From Methylocaldum sp002005105 (GTDB lineage Bacteria; Pseudomonadota; Gammaproteobacteria; Methylococcales; Methylococcaceae): DNA of 64,000 bases. The DNA is taken from NCBI RefSeq assembly GCF_051027545.1, contig NZ_CP194902.1:4464001-4528000 (forward strand). The letters are read 5' to 3'. Shown one piece after another: positions 25,348 to 34,547 of the stretch; within the stretch, counting starts at the first letter, position 1, and each line of letters starts with the position of its first letter. Position numbers and translations under genes: made by a program. The notes under the pieces are model-generated. The model ran no database searches and had not been told where the DNA came from. It was given only the letters and a program-made list of their open reading frames with translations.

Positions 25348-25960
25348 GACCGGCGGGACCTTGGTTGTCGCTTACACGGTCTTGCTGGCTCTGTCGGTTT
25401 ATCTGGGCGACGATTACACCCGGTTCTGGTTTCGGGAGTATCGCTGGGTGCTGGGCTGGGCGCTGCCCGAATTCGAAGTCGAAGATTTGACCCTGGCGAT
25501 CGTTCAGGGCGATACGGTGGTCCGGGCCAAACTCACGGCGATCCATGTCTTCTACCTGGGGGACCGGGAAGTTCCCAGGGGAACCGAAATCGTTTGCTCG
25601 ACGTTGGCCGGGCACGCCGTACTTCATCCCCTGCTCATGATTCCCTTGTGGCTGGCGTGGCCGGGATTTTCGCCAGTCGGTAGGCTCGCCGTTCCCATCC
25701 TGGCGCTGCCCGGATGGGCGGCGATCGAGGCGCTGGATATTCCGTTGATACTGGCGGGAAGCGCCTGGGATCTGCTGCTGTACCAATTAGCCCCCAACGA
25801 GTTGCCGCACTCGCCCATGGTCGCCTGGATGCACTTCATGAACGGCGGCGGGAGATCGGCCCTGTCCCTCGCCATCGGAATGCTGACGCTGGTCGCAAGC
25901 CAAACGATATTACGGTTTCGCCTTCGGGTGAGGAAGCGTTTCATCAAGTTTTTACCTTAG
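25325..25960 (+). CDS. Exosortase H-associated membrane protein
   Basis: A 211-residue protein with about four hydrophobic segments (residues 8-27, 96-115, 120-140, 180-200) and a soluble loop between the first two (EVEDLTLAIVQGDTVVRAKL). Proteins of this layout accompany xrtH genes and are named by association. It overlaps xrtH by 23 bases and precedes the subtilase gene. Its biochemical role in sorting is unknown. Confidence 0.75.
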   Translation: MDRLCMLKTGGTLVVAYTVLLALSVYLGDDYTRFWFREYRWVLGWALPEFEVEDLTLAIVQGDTVVRAKLTAIHVFYLGDREVPRGTEIVCSTLAGHAVLHPLLMIPLWLAWPGFSPVGRLAVPILALPGWAAIEALDIPLILAGSAWDLLLYQLAPNELPHSPMVAWMHFMNGGGRSALSLAIGMLTLVASQTILRFRLRVRKRFIKFLP

Positions 25961-26006
25961 GACGTTAAGGTTTTGGCACTGCGTGTAAACCAAAACGGAC
26001 GTGGGC

Positions 26007-28613
26007 ATGAAATCTCGATTTCCTAACCAAGCACAGACGCCGAGAAAGATCGGAACCTATTGGGCTGTCGTATTGATCGCCTGGCTGAGCATGCAACCGA
26101 TCATGGGGGCTGCCGCACTCCCGGTGTCGCAATCCGCCAGCAAGTCGAAAGCCCCGCCCGATGTCCTCGCTCGGCTGGAGGCGGGAACGCCGCAGGATCT
26201 GATCGTGTTGTTCGACGATACCGCCATCGAGAAGGAAGCAGCCGATCTTCGCGCCCAAAAGGGGCTAGGCTACGACGACGCGTCTATCCTGGCCTTCAAA
26301 TCGGGCCGTTACCGTACTCTGAAGCAACGGGCCTTGGCGGCGCCCGGCGCTGCGGAGCGCGAGTTGCTGCGGGATTATGAGCATCTGCCCATGGCATTCC
26401 TGCGGTTTCGGACGGCGGGGGCCTTGCGAGCATTGTTGTCGCGTCCCGAAGTCAAAGCGGTCTATCCCGACCTCGTACTCCGCCACAAGCTGAACGAGAG
26501 TCTGCCCCTGATCCATCAACCGATACCCATGGGCTCCGGTCGAAACGGTGCGAATACCACCGTCGCCGTGCTCGATACGGGCGTCGATTACACCCATTCC
26601 GCTTTCGGCTCCTGCACGGCACCGGGCGCTCCTTCAGGCTGCAAGGTGGTGGCGGCAGTGGATATCGCGGCCGACGACAATACCCGCGACGACAACGGCC
26701 ACGGCAGCAACGTGGCGGGGATCGCGCTGGGCGTTGCGCCCGGAGCGAAAATTGCGGCCCTGGACGTATTTACCGGCTCAACCGCCTTCGGCAGCGACGT
26801 CATCGCTGGAATCGACTGGGCCATCGCGAACCGGTCGGCCTACAATATCGTCGCCATCAACATGAGCCTGGGCGCCGACACGAAGTTCACCAGTCCGTGC
26901 AGCCAGCTCTCCGGAGCGAACGGCAATCCGTTCCGGACGCCCATCGCCAATGCCCGGGGCGCCGGCATTCTCACCGTGGCGGCCGCCGGCAACGAGGCAT
27001 ACCTGGACGGGCTGCCCATGCCGGCGTGCACGCCCGAGGCGGTCTCGGTGGGCGCGGTGTACGACGCGAACCAGGGCCAAAAAGCCTGGTCCGTCTGCAC
27101 CGACGCGACTACCGCAGCGGACAAGGTGGCCTGCTTCTCCAATACGGCGTCTTTTCTGACCTTGCTGGCGCCGGGCGCAATGATCAGTGCCGCCGGCTGG
27201 ATCGCCGGCGGAACATCGCAGGCCACGCCTCATGCTGCGGGCGCGGTGGCCGTGCTGCGTGCGGCATTCCCTTCGGAGACGCTGGATCAGACCGTCGCCC
27301 GCCTGACCGGGAACGGCATCGCGGTCACCGACACCCGGCCTGCGGCTCCCATCACCAAGCCGCGCATAGACTTCACGGGCCTTTTTCCGGCCCCCGCCAA
27401 CGACCGCTTCGCGAACCGCATCGCGTTGAGCGGTGCTTCGGGGCAAACCAACGGCTCGAACGATTTCGCGAGCAAGGAGGCCGGGGAGCCCAATCACGCC
27501 GGGAACGCCGGCGGAAAATCCGTCTGGTGGACATGGACCTCGCCCGGCTCGGGCCAACTGGCGCTGGATACCTCGGGCAGCGCCGTCGATACCCTGCTGG
27601 CCGTCTACACCGGAACGGCGGTCAACGGCTTGGCGGCAAAAGCTTCCAGCGACGACAGCGGCGGGCCTCAGAGCCAGGTCGGTTTGGCCGTGCAGCCCGG
27701 AACGACCTACCAGATCGCCATGGACGGCAAAAACGGCGCCTATGGCACCATCGTCCTCCACTGGAATTTCATCGAGAACGCCGCGGATCTCTCGGTCACC
27801 TTGTCGGACAATCCGGACCCCGTTCTTCAAGGAGGCGAACTGGTTTATTCCGCCACCGTGACCAACCAAGGCCCCGCTGTGGCGGCCGGAGCGAGCCTGA
27901 CCGACGCACTTCCGGCCGGCGTGAGTTTCCTCTCGGCGTCTCCCGGCTGTTCCCACCTGGCAGGTACGGTCACCTGCAACCTCGGCGACCTCCCGTCCGG
28001 CGGTTCCGCCAACGCAACGATCAGCGTGCGGGCCGATGCCGCGGGTTCCATTCAGAATACTATCCAAGCCGCTTCCGCCACGCCGGACGGGAATCCGGCC
28101 AATGATGCGGCCTCGGCCGACACCACGGTGACTGCCGCCGCCGATCTTGCGGTCACCGTGAACGATAGTCCCGACCCGGTCGCTGTGGGTGCTCAGCTCG
28201 CTTATCAGATCACCGTCATCAACTCGGGTCCCGCGGATGCTCAAGGCGTCACGGTGACTGACGCGCTTCCCTCGGGTGCGGTTTTTCTATCCGCCTCGGC
28301 CAACTGTACGCACAGCACTGGGGTCGTAAGCTGCGATCTGGGTCCATTGACGAATGGCGGAGCCGGCACCGCTTTCATCAACGTTCAGCCCGTCGCCGCC
28401 GGCAGCCTGGTCAATTCCGTCAGCCTGAGCAGTCCGACAGCCGATCCGAATTCCGCAAACAACAGCGCCGGCGCGTCGACCACGGTCAATGACGCTTTCC
28501 CGCCTGAATCCGGCAACGACGGCGATATTCCCACGCTACCCCAATGGGGCATGGTGGTCATGGGCGCGATGCTCTGGCTTGGTCGCCTCGTGACGAAACG
28601 GATTATTCCATAA
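26007..28613 (+). CDS. Secreted S8 subtilisin-like protease with two DUF11 domains and IPTL-CTERM tail
   Basis: 868 residues. An N-terminal signal segment (about residues 18-38) and a propeptide-like region precede the S8 domain; the catalytic triad is in VAVLDTGVDYTHSAFG (Asp), DDNGHGSNVAGIALG (His) and GGTSQATPHAAGAVAVL (Ser). A bacterial pre-peptidase-like region (NDRFANRIALSGASGQ ... WWTWTSPGSG) follows, then two DUF11 repeats (ADLSVTLSDNPDPVLQGGEL and ADLAVTVNDSPDPVAVGAQL). The C-terminus IPTLPQWGMVVMG plus a transmembrane stretch and a basic end is an IPTL-CTERM sorting signal. GTG at 26001 is a possible alternative start. Confidence 0.9.
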   Translation: MKSRFPNQAQTPRKIGTYWAVVLIAWLSMQPIMGAAALPVSQSASKSKAPPDVLARLEAGTPQDLIVLFDDTAIEKEAADLRAQKGLGYDDASILAFKSGRYRTLKQRALAAPGAAERELLRDYEHLPMAFLRFRTAGALRALLSRPEVKAVYPDLVLRHKLNESLPLIHQPIPMGSGRNGANTTVAVLDTGVDYTHSAFGSCTAPGAPSGCKVVAAVDIAADDNTRDDNGHGSNVAGIALGVAPGAKIAALDVFTGSTAFGSDVIAGIDWAIANRSAYNIVAINMSLGADTKFTSPCSQLSGANGNPFRTPIANARGAGILTVAAAGNEAYLDGLPMPACTPEAVSVGAVYDANQGQKAWSVCTDATTAADKVACFSNTASFLTLLAPGAMISAAGWIAGGTSQATPHAAGAVAVLRAAFPSETLDQTVARLTGNGIAVTDTRPAAPITKPRIDFTGLFPAPANDRFANRIALSGASGQTNGSNDFASKEAGEPNHAGNAGGKSVWWTWTSPGSGQLALDTSGSAVDTLLAVYTGTAVNGLAAKASSDDSGGPQSQVGLAVQPGTTYQIAMDGKNGAYGTIVLHWNFIENAADLSVTLSDNPDPVLQGGELVYSATVTNQGPAVAAGASLTDALPAGVSFLSASPGCSHLAGTVTCNLGDLPSGGSANATISVRADAAGSIQNTIQAASATPDGNPANDAASADTTVTAAADLAVTVNDSPDPVAVGAQLAYQITVINSGPADAQGVTVTDALPSGAVFLSASANCTHSTGVVSCDLGPLTNGGAGTAFINVQPVAAGSLVNSVSLSSPTADPNSANNSAGASTTVNDAFPPESGNDGDIPTLPQWGMVVMGAMLWLGRLVTKRIIP

Positions 28614-28814
28614 GGAATCTCTGATTAAGTCCTTCGACAGGCCTGTCCTGAACCAATCTCCGAACGGGCTTCCGTTTCGGAAACTGTCACGTGACCTTCA
28701 AACGGCGGTCACAAACGGCCGTTACCGTGTCTTCGCTCTACGGGACCGGCAGATTTTCCGTTGAAAGCCCCCGTGATCGATTTCTCCGAAACAAAATTCC
28801 AAAAGGACAACAAC

Positions 28815-31310
28815 ATGATGCGCAAGGTATTGACCGGCGCGGTGCTTGCGGCGCTGGGCCCTGCCGCGTACGCCGCGACGCCGGTTTTCATCAATGAAAT
28901 CCACTACGACAACGCCGGGACGGACGCTGGCGAAGCCATCGAGATCGCGGGGCCGGCCGGCACCAATCTGAGCGGCTGGAAAATCGTCCGCTACAACGGC
29001 AACGGCGGCGGCACGTACGCCACGCCCGCCGCGACCACGTCCGAAACCCTTTCCGGGACGATTCCGGACCTGGGCGGTACCGGCTACGGCGTGATCACGA
29101 TCGCTTACAACCAGGACGGATTGCAGAACGGCGCCCCGGACGGCATCGCCCTGGTGGATGCGTCCAATCAAATCGTTCAGTTTCTGAGTTACGAGGGCAT
29201 GTTCACCGCCACCAACGGGCTTGCCAACGGCCTCACCAGCACCGATATCGGCGTCAGCGAAAGCAGTTCCACACCGGTCGGCGGATCCTTGCAGCTTACC
29301 GGAAACGGCATTTTCTACGAGGACTTCACTTGGGTAGCTTCTTCCGGTAACACCTTCGGTGCGCTCAATGCCGGGCAGTCTTTCGCTTCCGCTCCGCCCC
29401 CGCCATCCTCCGTCAGCCTGATCAGTACGGTGCAGGGCACCGGCCTGTCCAGTCCCGTCGTAGGTGCGGCCGTGACGGTGGAGGCCGTTGTTGTGGGCGA
29501 CTTCCAGGGCGCGACCGAGTTGAGCGGCTTCTTCGTTCAGGAGGAGCCGGCGGATTACGATGCCGATCCCGCTTCGTCCGAAGGCTTGTTCGTCAACTCC
29601 ACTATCGCCGTCGATCCGGGCGATTGGGTGCGGGTGACCGGAACCGTGACCGAAACCAACGGCCTGACGACGCTGAACGCCTCCTCGGTAACCGTACTCG
29701 CCAGCGGAAACCCGCTGCCGGCGGCGACGCCCGTAACCCTGCCCTTCGACGGATCGGCCACCGATCGGGAGCGCTACGAAGGCATGCTGATCAACTTGCC
29801 CCAGAGCTTGACCGTCACCGAAAACTTCCAGCTGGGCCGCTTCGGCCAGATCGTGGTGTCCTCGGACGGTCGCCTTCGGAATCCGACGCACGTCGCTTTG
29901 CCTGGCGCGGCGGCGAATGCGGTGGCGGCGGCCAACGACCTGAATCGGTTGTTCGTGGATGACGGCTCCAACGTCCAGAATCCCGACCCGGTGATTTTCC
30001 CGGCTCCCGGCTTGAGCGCCGGCAACACGCTACGGAGCGGCGACACGCTGACCGGCGCGACCGGGGTGATGAGCTACGCCTTCGGTGCTTTCCGCCTGCT
30101 GCCCACGGCGGACCCCCTGTTCGTGGCGGACAATCCGCGCCCCGCGGTTCCGCCCGCGTTGCCCGGCATCGGATCGCTCCGCATTGCCAGTTTCAACGTG
30201 CTGAACTACTTCAACGGCGACGGCTTCGGCGGCGGATTCCCGACGGCCCGCGGCGCCGAGAACCCGGCCGAGTTCACCCGCCAGAAAGACAAGATCGTCC
30301 CCGCCATCCACGGCCTGAACGCCGACGTGATCGGCCTCATGGAAATCGAGAACGACGACGATGCTTATCCGGCGATCCGGGATCTGGTGGACAGCCTCAA
30401 CGTCTATGCCGGGTCCGCTCAGTACGCCTTCATCGACACCGGCATCGTCGGCACCGACGAGATCCGCGTGGCGCTGATCTACAAGCCGGCGAAAGTGAGC
30501 CCGGTCGGGTCGTTCGCGATCCTGGACTCCTCGGTCGATCCCGATTTCATCGACACCAAGAATCGGCCCGCGCTGGCCCAGACCTTCCTGGACAAGCTGT
30601 CCAACAAGAAGCTGACGGTGGTCGTGAATCACTTGAAGTCCAAAGGCTCGGCTTGCACCGACGTGGGAGACCCGGACGTGGGCGACGAGCAGGGAAACTG
30701 CAACCTGACCCGGACCAGGGCTGCCCAGGCCCTGGCCGACTGGCTGGCGGCGGATCCCACCGGGAGCGGCAACACCGATGTCCTGGTCATCGGCGATCTG
30801 AATGCCTACGCCAAGGAAGATCCCATCCGGACCCTGGAACAGAACGGCTTTACCAATCAGGTCGCGGCTTTCCTTGGCGAGGACGCATATTCCTACGTAT
30901 TCGACGGCGAAGCAGGCTATCTGGATCATGCCCTGTCCAGTTTGACGCTCACTTATCAGGTCAAGGGCGTCGCGGAATGGCACATCAACGCGGACGAGCC
31001 GATCGCGCTCGACTACAACACCGACTTCAAGACGCCGGATCAGGTCACCAGCTTCTACAGTGCCGATCCGTATCGTTCGTCGGACCACGATCCGGTCGTG
31101 GTGGAAGTGCTGGTGCCGGGCGATCTCGACAAGGACGGCGACGTCGACGTAGCGGACCAGAACCGCTTCCGCTCCGCCTTGGGCAAGTGTTCGGGCCAAT
31201 CCGGCTACTTGGCGGAGGCTAACTACGACGGCGTCGGCTGCGTGACCTATGCCGACTACCAGCGCTGGTATGGCCACTATGCTGCCTATCGTGTCAAGGC
31301 AGGACTTTAA
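28815..31310 (+). CDS. Secreted ExeM/NucH-like nuclease with lamin-tail domain and dockerin-like C-terminus
   Basis: 831 residues. A signal peptide (MMRKVLTGAVLAALGPAAYA) is followed by a lamin-tail-like domain (VFINEIHYDNAGTDAGEAIE, about 23-180), an OB-like segment (about 205-400) and an endonuclease/exonuclease/phosphatase domain (LRIASFNVLNYF, IGLMEIENDDDAYP, VVNHLKSKGSAC, VIGDLNAYAKEDP, YRSSDHDPVVVEV, about 450-770). The end PGDLDKDGDVDVADQNRFRS and the second Asp-rich loop resemble a dockerin/EF-hand pair. AAAGGACAACAAC precedes the ATG. Such enzymes degrade extracellular DNA. A terminator follows. Confidence 0.88.
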   Translation: MMRKVLTGAVLAALGPAAYAATPVFINEIHYDNAGTDAGEAIEIAGPAGTNLSGWKIVRYNGNGGGTYATPAATTSETLSGTIPDLGGTGYGVITIAYNQDGLQNGAPDGIALVDASNQIVQFLSYEGMFTATNGLANGLTSTDIGVSESSSTPVGGSLQLTGNGIFYEDFTWVASSGNTFGALNAGQSFASAPPPPSSVSLISTVQGTGLSSPVVGAAVTVEAVVVGDFQGATELSGFFVQEEPADYDADPASSEGLFVNSTIAVDPGDWVRVTGTVTETNGLTTLNASSVTVLASGNPLPAATPVTLPFDGSATDRERYEGMLINLPQSLTVTENFQLGRFGQIVVSSDGRLRNPTHVALPGAAANAVAAANDLNRLFVDDGSNVQNPDPVIFPAPGLSAGNTLRSGDTLTGATGVMSYAFGAFRLLPTADPLFVADNPRPAVPPALPGIGSLRIASFNVLNYFNGDGFGGGFPTARGAENPAEFTRQKDKIVPAIHGLNADVIGLMEIENDDDAYPAIRDLVDSLNVYAGSAQYAFIDTGIVGTDEIRVALIYKPAKVSPVGSFAILDSSVDPDFIDTKNRPALAQTFLDKLSNKKLTVVVNHLKSKGSACTDVGDPDVGDEQGNCNLTRTRAAQALADWLAADPTGSGNTDVLVIGDLNAYAKEDPIRTLEQNGFTNQVAAFLGEDAYSYVFDGEAGYLDHALSSLTLTYQVKGVAEWHINADEPIALDYNTDFKTPDQVTSFYSADPYRSSDHDPVVVEVLVPGDLDKDGDVDVADQNRFRSALGKCSGQSGYLAEANYDGVGCVTYADYQRWYGHYAAYRVKAGL

Positions 31311-31319
31311 ACAGCGATC

Positions 31320-31352
31320 GGCCGCCTCGTTGCAACGAGGCGGCCCTTTCCC
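31320..31352 (+). terminator. Terminator after the nuclease gene
   Basis: A perfect 10-bp GC stem (GGCCGCCTCG and complement) with a 6-base loop, followed by CTTTCCCC. Confidence 0.75.
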
Positions 31353-31369
31353 CTAACTGGAGATAAACG

Positions 31370-31978
31370 ATGTTGACTTTTAAAGCCCGCCTCGCAATTG
31401 CCATTCTGGGGCTATTGCCCGTGGCCCCTTCCCACTCGGCCGTGGTGTCGCTCAATTTTGTCGGGAATGCCCCCGTGCTGGTTGGCGACAGCTTCAGTAT
31501 CGATTTAACGTTGACTCAGGCCTTCGATGGGTTGGACGCTTCCGATGAATTGCTGGCGTTCGGATTCGACACGGTGCTGAACGGTACCGCCGCTCAGTTC
31601 ACGGGCGTCACGTATTCGCCGTCCTTCAGCGATGACAGCGGCCTGCTCGGACTGGATTTGGCGGGATCGGCCTTCCCCGGCATCCCCAATCTTCCGGCGC
31701 ATCAGACACTGACTCTGGCGACGCTCAATTTCCAGGCGTTGTACGCCGGAAATATTGATTTGGGCGTGTTGGGCAATCCGTCCGAACCCAATCAAGGATT
31801 GTTCTTCAGCCTCTCGGGGCCGCTCGCCGCCAATGCCGGTCTGTCCTTGAGCATTCAGTCCAGCGCGGTTCCCGTACCGGCCGCCTTTTGGCTGTTCGCC
31901 AGCGGGATCTCGGGGCTGGTGGTGCGGAGTGCATGCCGAAAAAGTTGTACGATCGGCGCACTCAGTCTACGAAGATAG
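31370..31978 (+). CDS. Secreted cohesin-like protein with PEP-CTERM-type anchor
   Basis: 202 residues. A signal peptide ends SHSA (about 24). The body (APVLVGDSFSIDLTLTQAFD, DELLAFGFDTVLNGTAAQFT, HQTLTLATLNFQALYAGN) has the strand pattern of cohesin-like modules. It ends AVPVPAAFWLFASGISGLVV and a basic tail, a VPxPA-type CTERM sorting signal. It directly follows the nuclease with a dockerin-like end, so the two may bind. The stop lies within a 15-bp direct repeat that flanks an inserted repeat element. This CTERM differs from the IPTL type, so another exosortase elsewhere must process it. Confidence 0.72.
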   Translation: MLTFKARLAIAILGLLPVAPSHSAVVSLNFVGNAPVLVGDSFSIDLTLTQAFDGLDASDELLAFGFDTVLNGTAAQFTGVTYSPSFSDDSGLLGLDLAGSAFPGIPNLPAHQTLTLATLNFQALYAGNIDLGVLGNPSEPNQGLFFSLSGPLAANAGLSLSIQSSAVPVPAAFWLFASGISGLVVRSACRKSCTIGALSLRR

Positions 31979-32109
31979 CCGTTGGGCCAACGGGTTTGTC
32001 GGCAAAGGATTGCCGACCTACGAAGGCTTGAATCCATTCACCCGAGCCGAAGGCGCCAACGACTTCCGCCAAGCCTGTTTTGTCGTACGAGCGAGATGAA
32101 AACGCTCTA
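31979..32109. repeat. 129-bp dispersed element, copy B, flanked by 15-bp direct repeats
   Basis: Copy B is 97% identical to copy A at 24644. AGTCTACGAAGATAG occurs immediately before it (31964-31978) and immediately after it (32110-32124), as expected for a target duplication made on insertion. It has no coding capacity. Confidence 0.85.
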
Positions 32110-32124
32110 AGTCTACGAAGATAG

Positions 32125-32969
32125 GCTTTGATCCCAGCCGTTGCCAAAGCTAACCCGTCCCAATTCGCTCGGCTCTTCGTGTGGACGCGGGCCGGTGTAC
32201 GGCTGGCGGAAACGTGATCAGGCTCCGAACCAAGGCCTTCCCGGCGGTTTTTCTCTTCGCCAAGCCCAAACGCGGCTTGGGCTTGGCTTACGAGCACCTC
32301 GAAGTTTTTCGAGGTGCCTGACCAACGGATGCAGGCGGCCGGGGACCAAGCGGGACCTGATCCGCCGATTCGACCTGGCGTATCGGCAGAGTGCCTTCGG
32401 TCTATCGCCATCCGCTGCCGCCGCGCCGCTTCCAGCACGAATGGTTTCCCCTCGCTGGCTCATCTCATCACCTGCGCACGAAGCTCGGCCTTGAACGGCT
32501 GTCTCGGTAATTTCGCCATCTCGTTCCACCACCAATCACCGGATTTACGCGATTGATGGTGTCCACTTTTTTGAGCCTGGCTCACTGGCTCATGGAGAAG
32601 GAGACTGGACAGAATCCACCTAATCGGTCTCCGACGAGTCATTTGTCATAAATTGATTACATAGATTTAACCAATCATTAACTGACGTGTAACAGTCTCG
32701 GCTTAATTTGACCGGGTATTTCGAAAAAATGAGCAAGGAGGCTTAGGTCGGTTACCGGTCACGTCAAGCTGTAGGACCAGCTGAACGTGTTTGCCGAAGA
32801 GCCACACCCGCCGTGAGGCGGGGCCGGAAAGCCACGGGTCTCGCGTTTGTCGAGATCGCCGGGCCGCCTCCCGAGTGATGGGGAGGACCGTGGCACCGCT
32901 CACCACCTGTGGGCAGAATCACGGACATCACTGTGAGTTCAACGTCAACACAGTGAAAAGGTAATTCGG
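32125..32969. other. Non-coding stretch with decayed sequence
   Basis: Open frames here lack coding character and no protein family was recognised on either strand. An inverted repeat (AGCACCTCGAAGTTTTTCGAGGTGC, around 32295-32320) is visible. The last 300 bases upstream of the PEP-CTERM gene include an AT-rich segment (32640-32700) that may hold its promoter. Confidence 0.5.
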
Positions 32970-33836
32970 ATGAAACCAAGTAAGATCATTTCGGCGCTCG
33001 CTTTGACGGGCGTCGGATTCTCAAGTACTGCCGGTGCGGCAACCTTGCCGAACTGGGTGGGTACCGCGGACTACACCGTCGTGGGCGGTTCGGCCGGCGA
33101 AGCGGTCGGTCCCTTCGATACTTACGACTTCGCGGCGGGCGACGGCGGTCTGGCATTGCTCGTACCGGACACGATCACCAATCCCTCCCAAATTACGGTG
33201 GGAGACATCTATTCAGGCGTGTACCAGTCTTACGTCACCAACCATCAGTTGGGCACCTCCACGGTGAGCAACCCCAAACTGAACGTCTCTTACGAGTTGA
33301 CCACCCAGTCGGCTTTCCAAACACAAGTCACGAACGCGCAGAATCTGGGCAACGGGCTGTGGACCATCAACTTCCAGGTGTTGAGTGGCTCGCTGGACCT
33401 GTTTTTCGACAGCGCCGTCAATCGCGATGTAACCGGTGATGCGGGCATCACGGACGGCACCAATATTCTTAAGGGATCGGTGACGGGCGGAACCGGGGTC
33501 GTCACGGTAAGCACCCAGTTTCCTTCCGGTCTTGGCGTAACCTCGAGCGAATTTACCTTCGTCGGAAACACCAGTTTCTATGATTCGGCGGTATACGATC
33601 CCGATACCATCGGCGGCGGCCAGTCGTTGTTCTCCCTGTTCGTCAGAAACCCCACCGCACCTCCCGCCATCTCTTCCGTCGGCGGCATACCGGTTACATC
33701 GACGAGCATTCTCTACCAGGCGGATGGATCGCTCACGCTGACGGCGGTACCGGTTCCAGCGGCCTTCTGGCTGCTCGCTAGTGCCTTGGCCGGCATGAGC
33801 GTCATCTCTCGCCGTTCCAGCAAATTGGCTGCGTGA
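32970..33836 (+). CDS. Secreted PEP-CTERM-type protein of unknown function
   Basis: 288 residues. A signal peptide (ALALTGVGFSSTAGA, about residues 9-24) precedes a beta-rich body with many Thr, Gly and Val. The end AVPVPAAFWLLASALAGMSV followed by SRRSSKLAA is a PEP-CTERM-type anchor (motif, hydrophobic segment, basic end) like that of the protein at 31370. I recognise no enzymatic motif; the composition suits an exopolysaccharide- or surface-associated protein. AAAAGG lies about 6 bases before the ATG. Confidence 0.75.
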   Translation: MKPSKIISALALTGVGFSSTAGAATLPNWVGTADYTVVGGSAGEAVGPFDTYDFAAGDGGLALLVPDTITNPSQITVGDIYSGVYQSYVTNHQLGTSTVSNPKLNVSYELTTQSAFQTQVTNAQNLGNGLWTINFQVLSGSLDLFFDSAVNRDVTGDAGITDGTNILKGSVTGGTGVVTVSTQFPSGLGVTSSEFTFVGNTSFYDSAVYDPDTIGGGQSLFSLFVRNPTAPPAISSVGGIPVTSTSILYQADGSLTLTAVPVPAAFWLLASALAGMSVISRRSSKLAA

Positions 33837-33918
33837 GCCTCGCATGGCAAGCCCATTTGGTGAATGGGCGAGGATTCGGTGCAAATCTGCTTCGCTGACT
33901 GCGGAAGCAGACGGCGCG

Positions 33919-34014
33919 GCCGAACGTCACAACCGGGCCGGCGCTTATCCCGGTCCGGTTCCTCGAGCCGAACGTCACAACCGGGCCGGCGCTTATCCCG
34001 GTCCGGTTCCTCGA
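33919..34014. repeat. 48-bp tandem repeat, two identical units
   Basis: Units 33919-33966 and 33967-34014 are identical. Each begins GCCGAACGTCACAACCGGGC and ends GGTTCCTCGA. They lie 80 bases after the PEP-CTERM stop. Confidence 0.9.
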
Positions 34015-34547
34015 GCCGACCGCCAGCCGGAACGGCCGAGGCCAGTGCTGCAATTATCATCCTCATGACGCAGCGTCGCTATCGGCTTCAAGGACGGCCG
34101 AGTGAGTAAAGTCCGCGACAACTCTTGAGGAACTTCACCCTCGGGCTCGAACACCGCGCGCGAGCCAGTTCGGCGCCGGCGAGCCCCCTCCGGCGCAGGG
34201 CTTCCAACAAGAGCTAGCCGACACCCGTTGTTTGTCCTCGGTGGCGGCAAAGTGGGTTTGTGCTGCTTGGCGCCAGGGAGCCGCGAGATCATCGGCGGTG
34301 TCGAAGTCCGGGATGAGCCGATCCGGCGGCGCGCCACGTGCGCGAACAGTTCACGTTGTCCGGTACCATGGGTCACGGCGGAATCTCCTCAAAAATTCGA
34401 TGTCAGCAGTTGAATTTTAAGGGCTTTTCGATTCCGCCCACCCTCCTTTCATGAACTATGCAGGCTTGGGACCTCACGCAACAAAACCCCGCCGGAGGCT
34501 TCGATTTCTCGCTCCCGCTCGCTCGGTGATCGGGTTTACAGCGCCCC
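34015..34547. other. Intergenic stretch without recognisable gene
   Basis: Short open frames on both strands overlap here, but none has a ribosome-binding site with family resemblance. I see no RNA gene. GC content drops at 34390-34460. Confidence 0.45.

Noticed and set aside
26778..28244. 488-codon antisense frame in the subtilase gene
   Set aside because: Shadow frame; the plus strand carries the S8 triad and DUF11 repeats.
31962..32535. Minus-strand open frames in the 32 kb region, considered as transposase fragments
   Set aside because: No transposase motif could be recognised in any frame; left as unassigned non-coding sequence.
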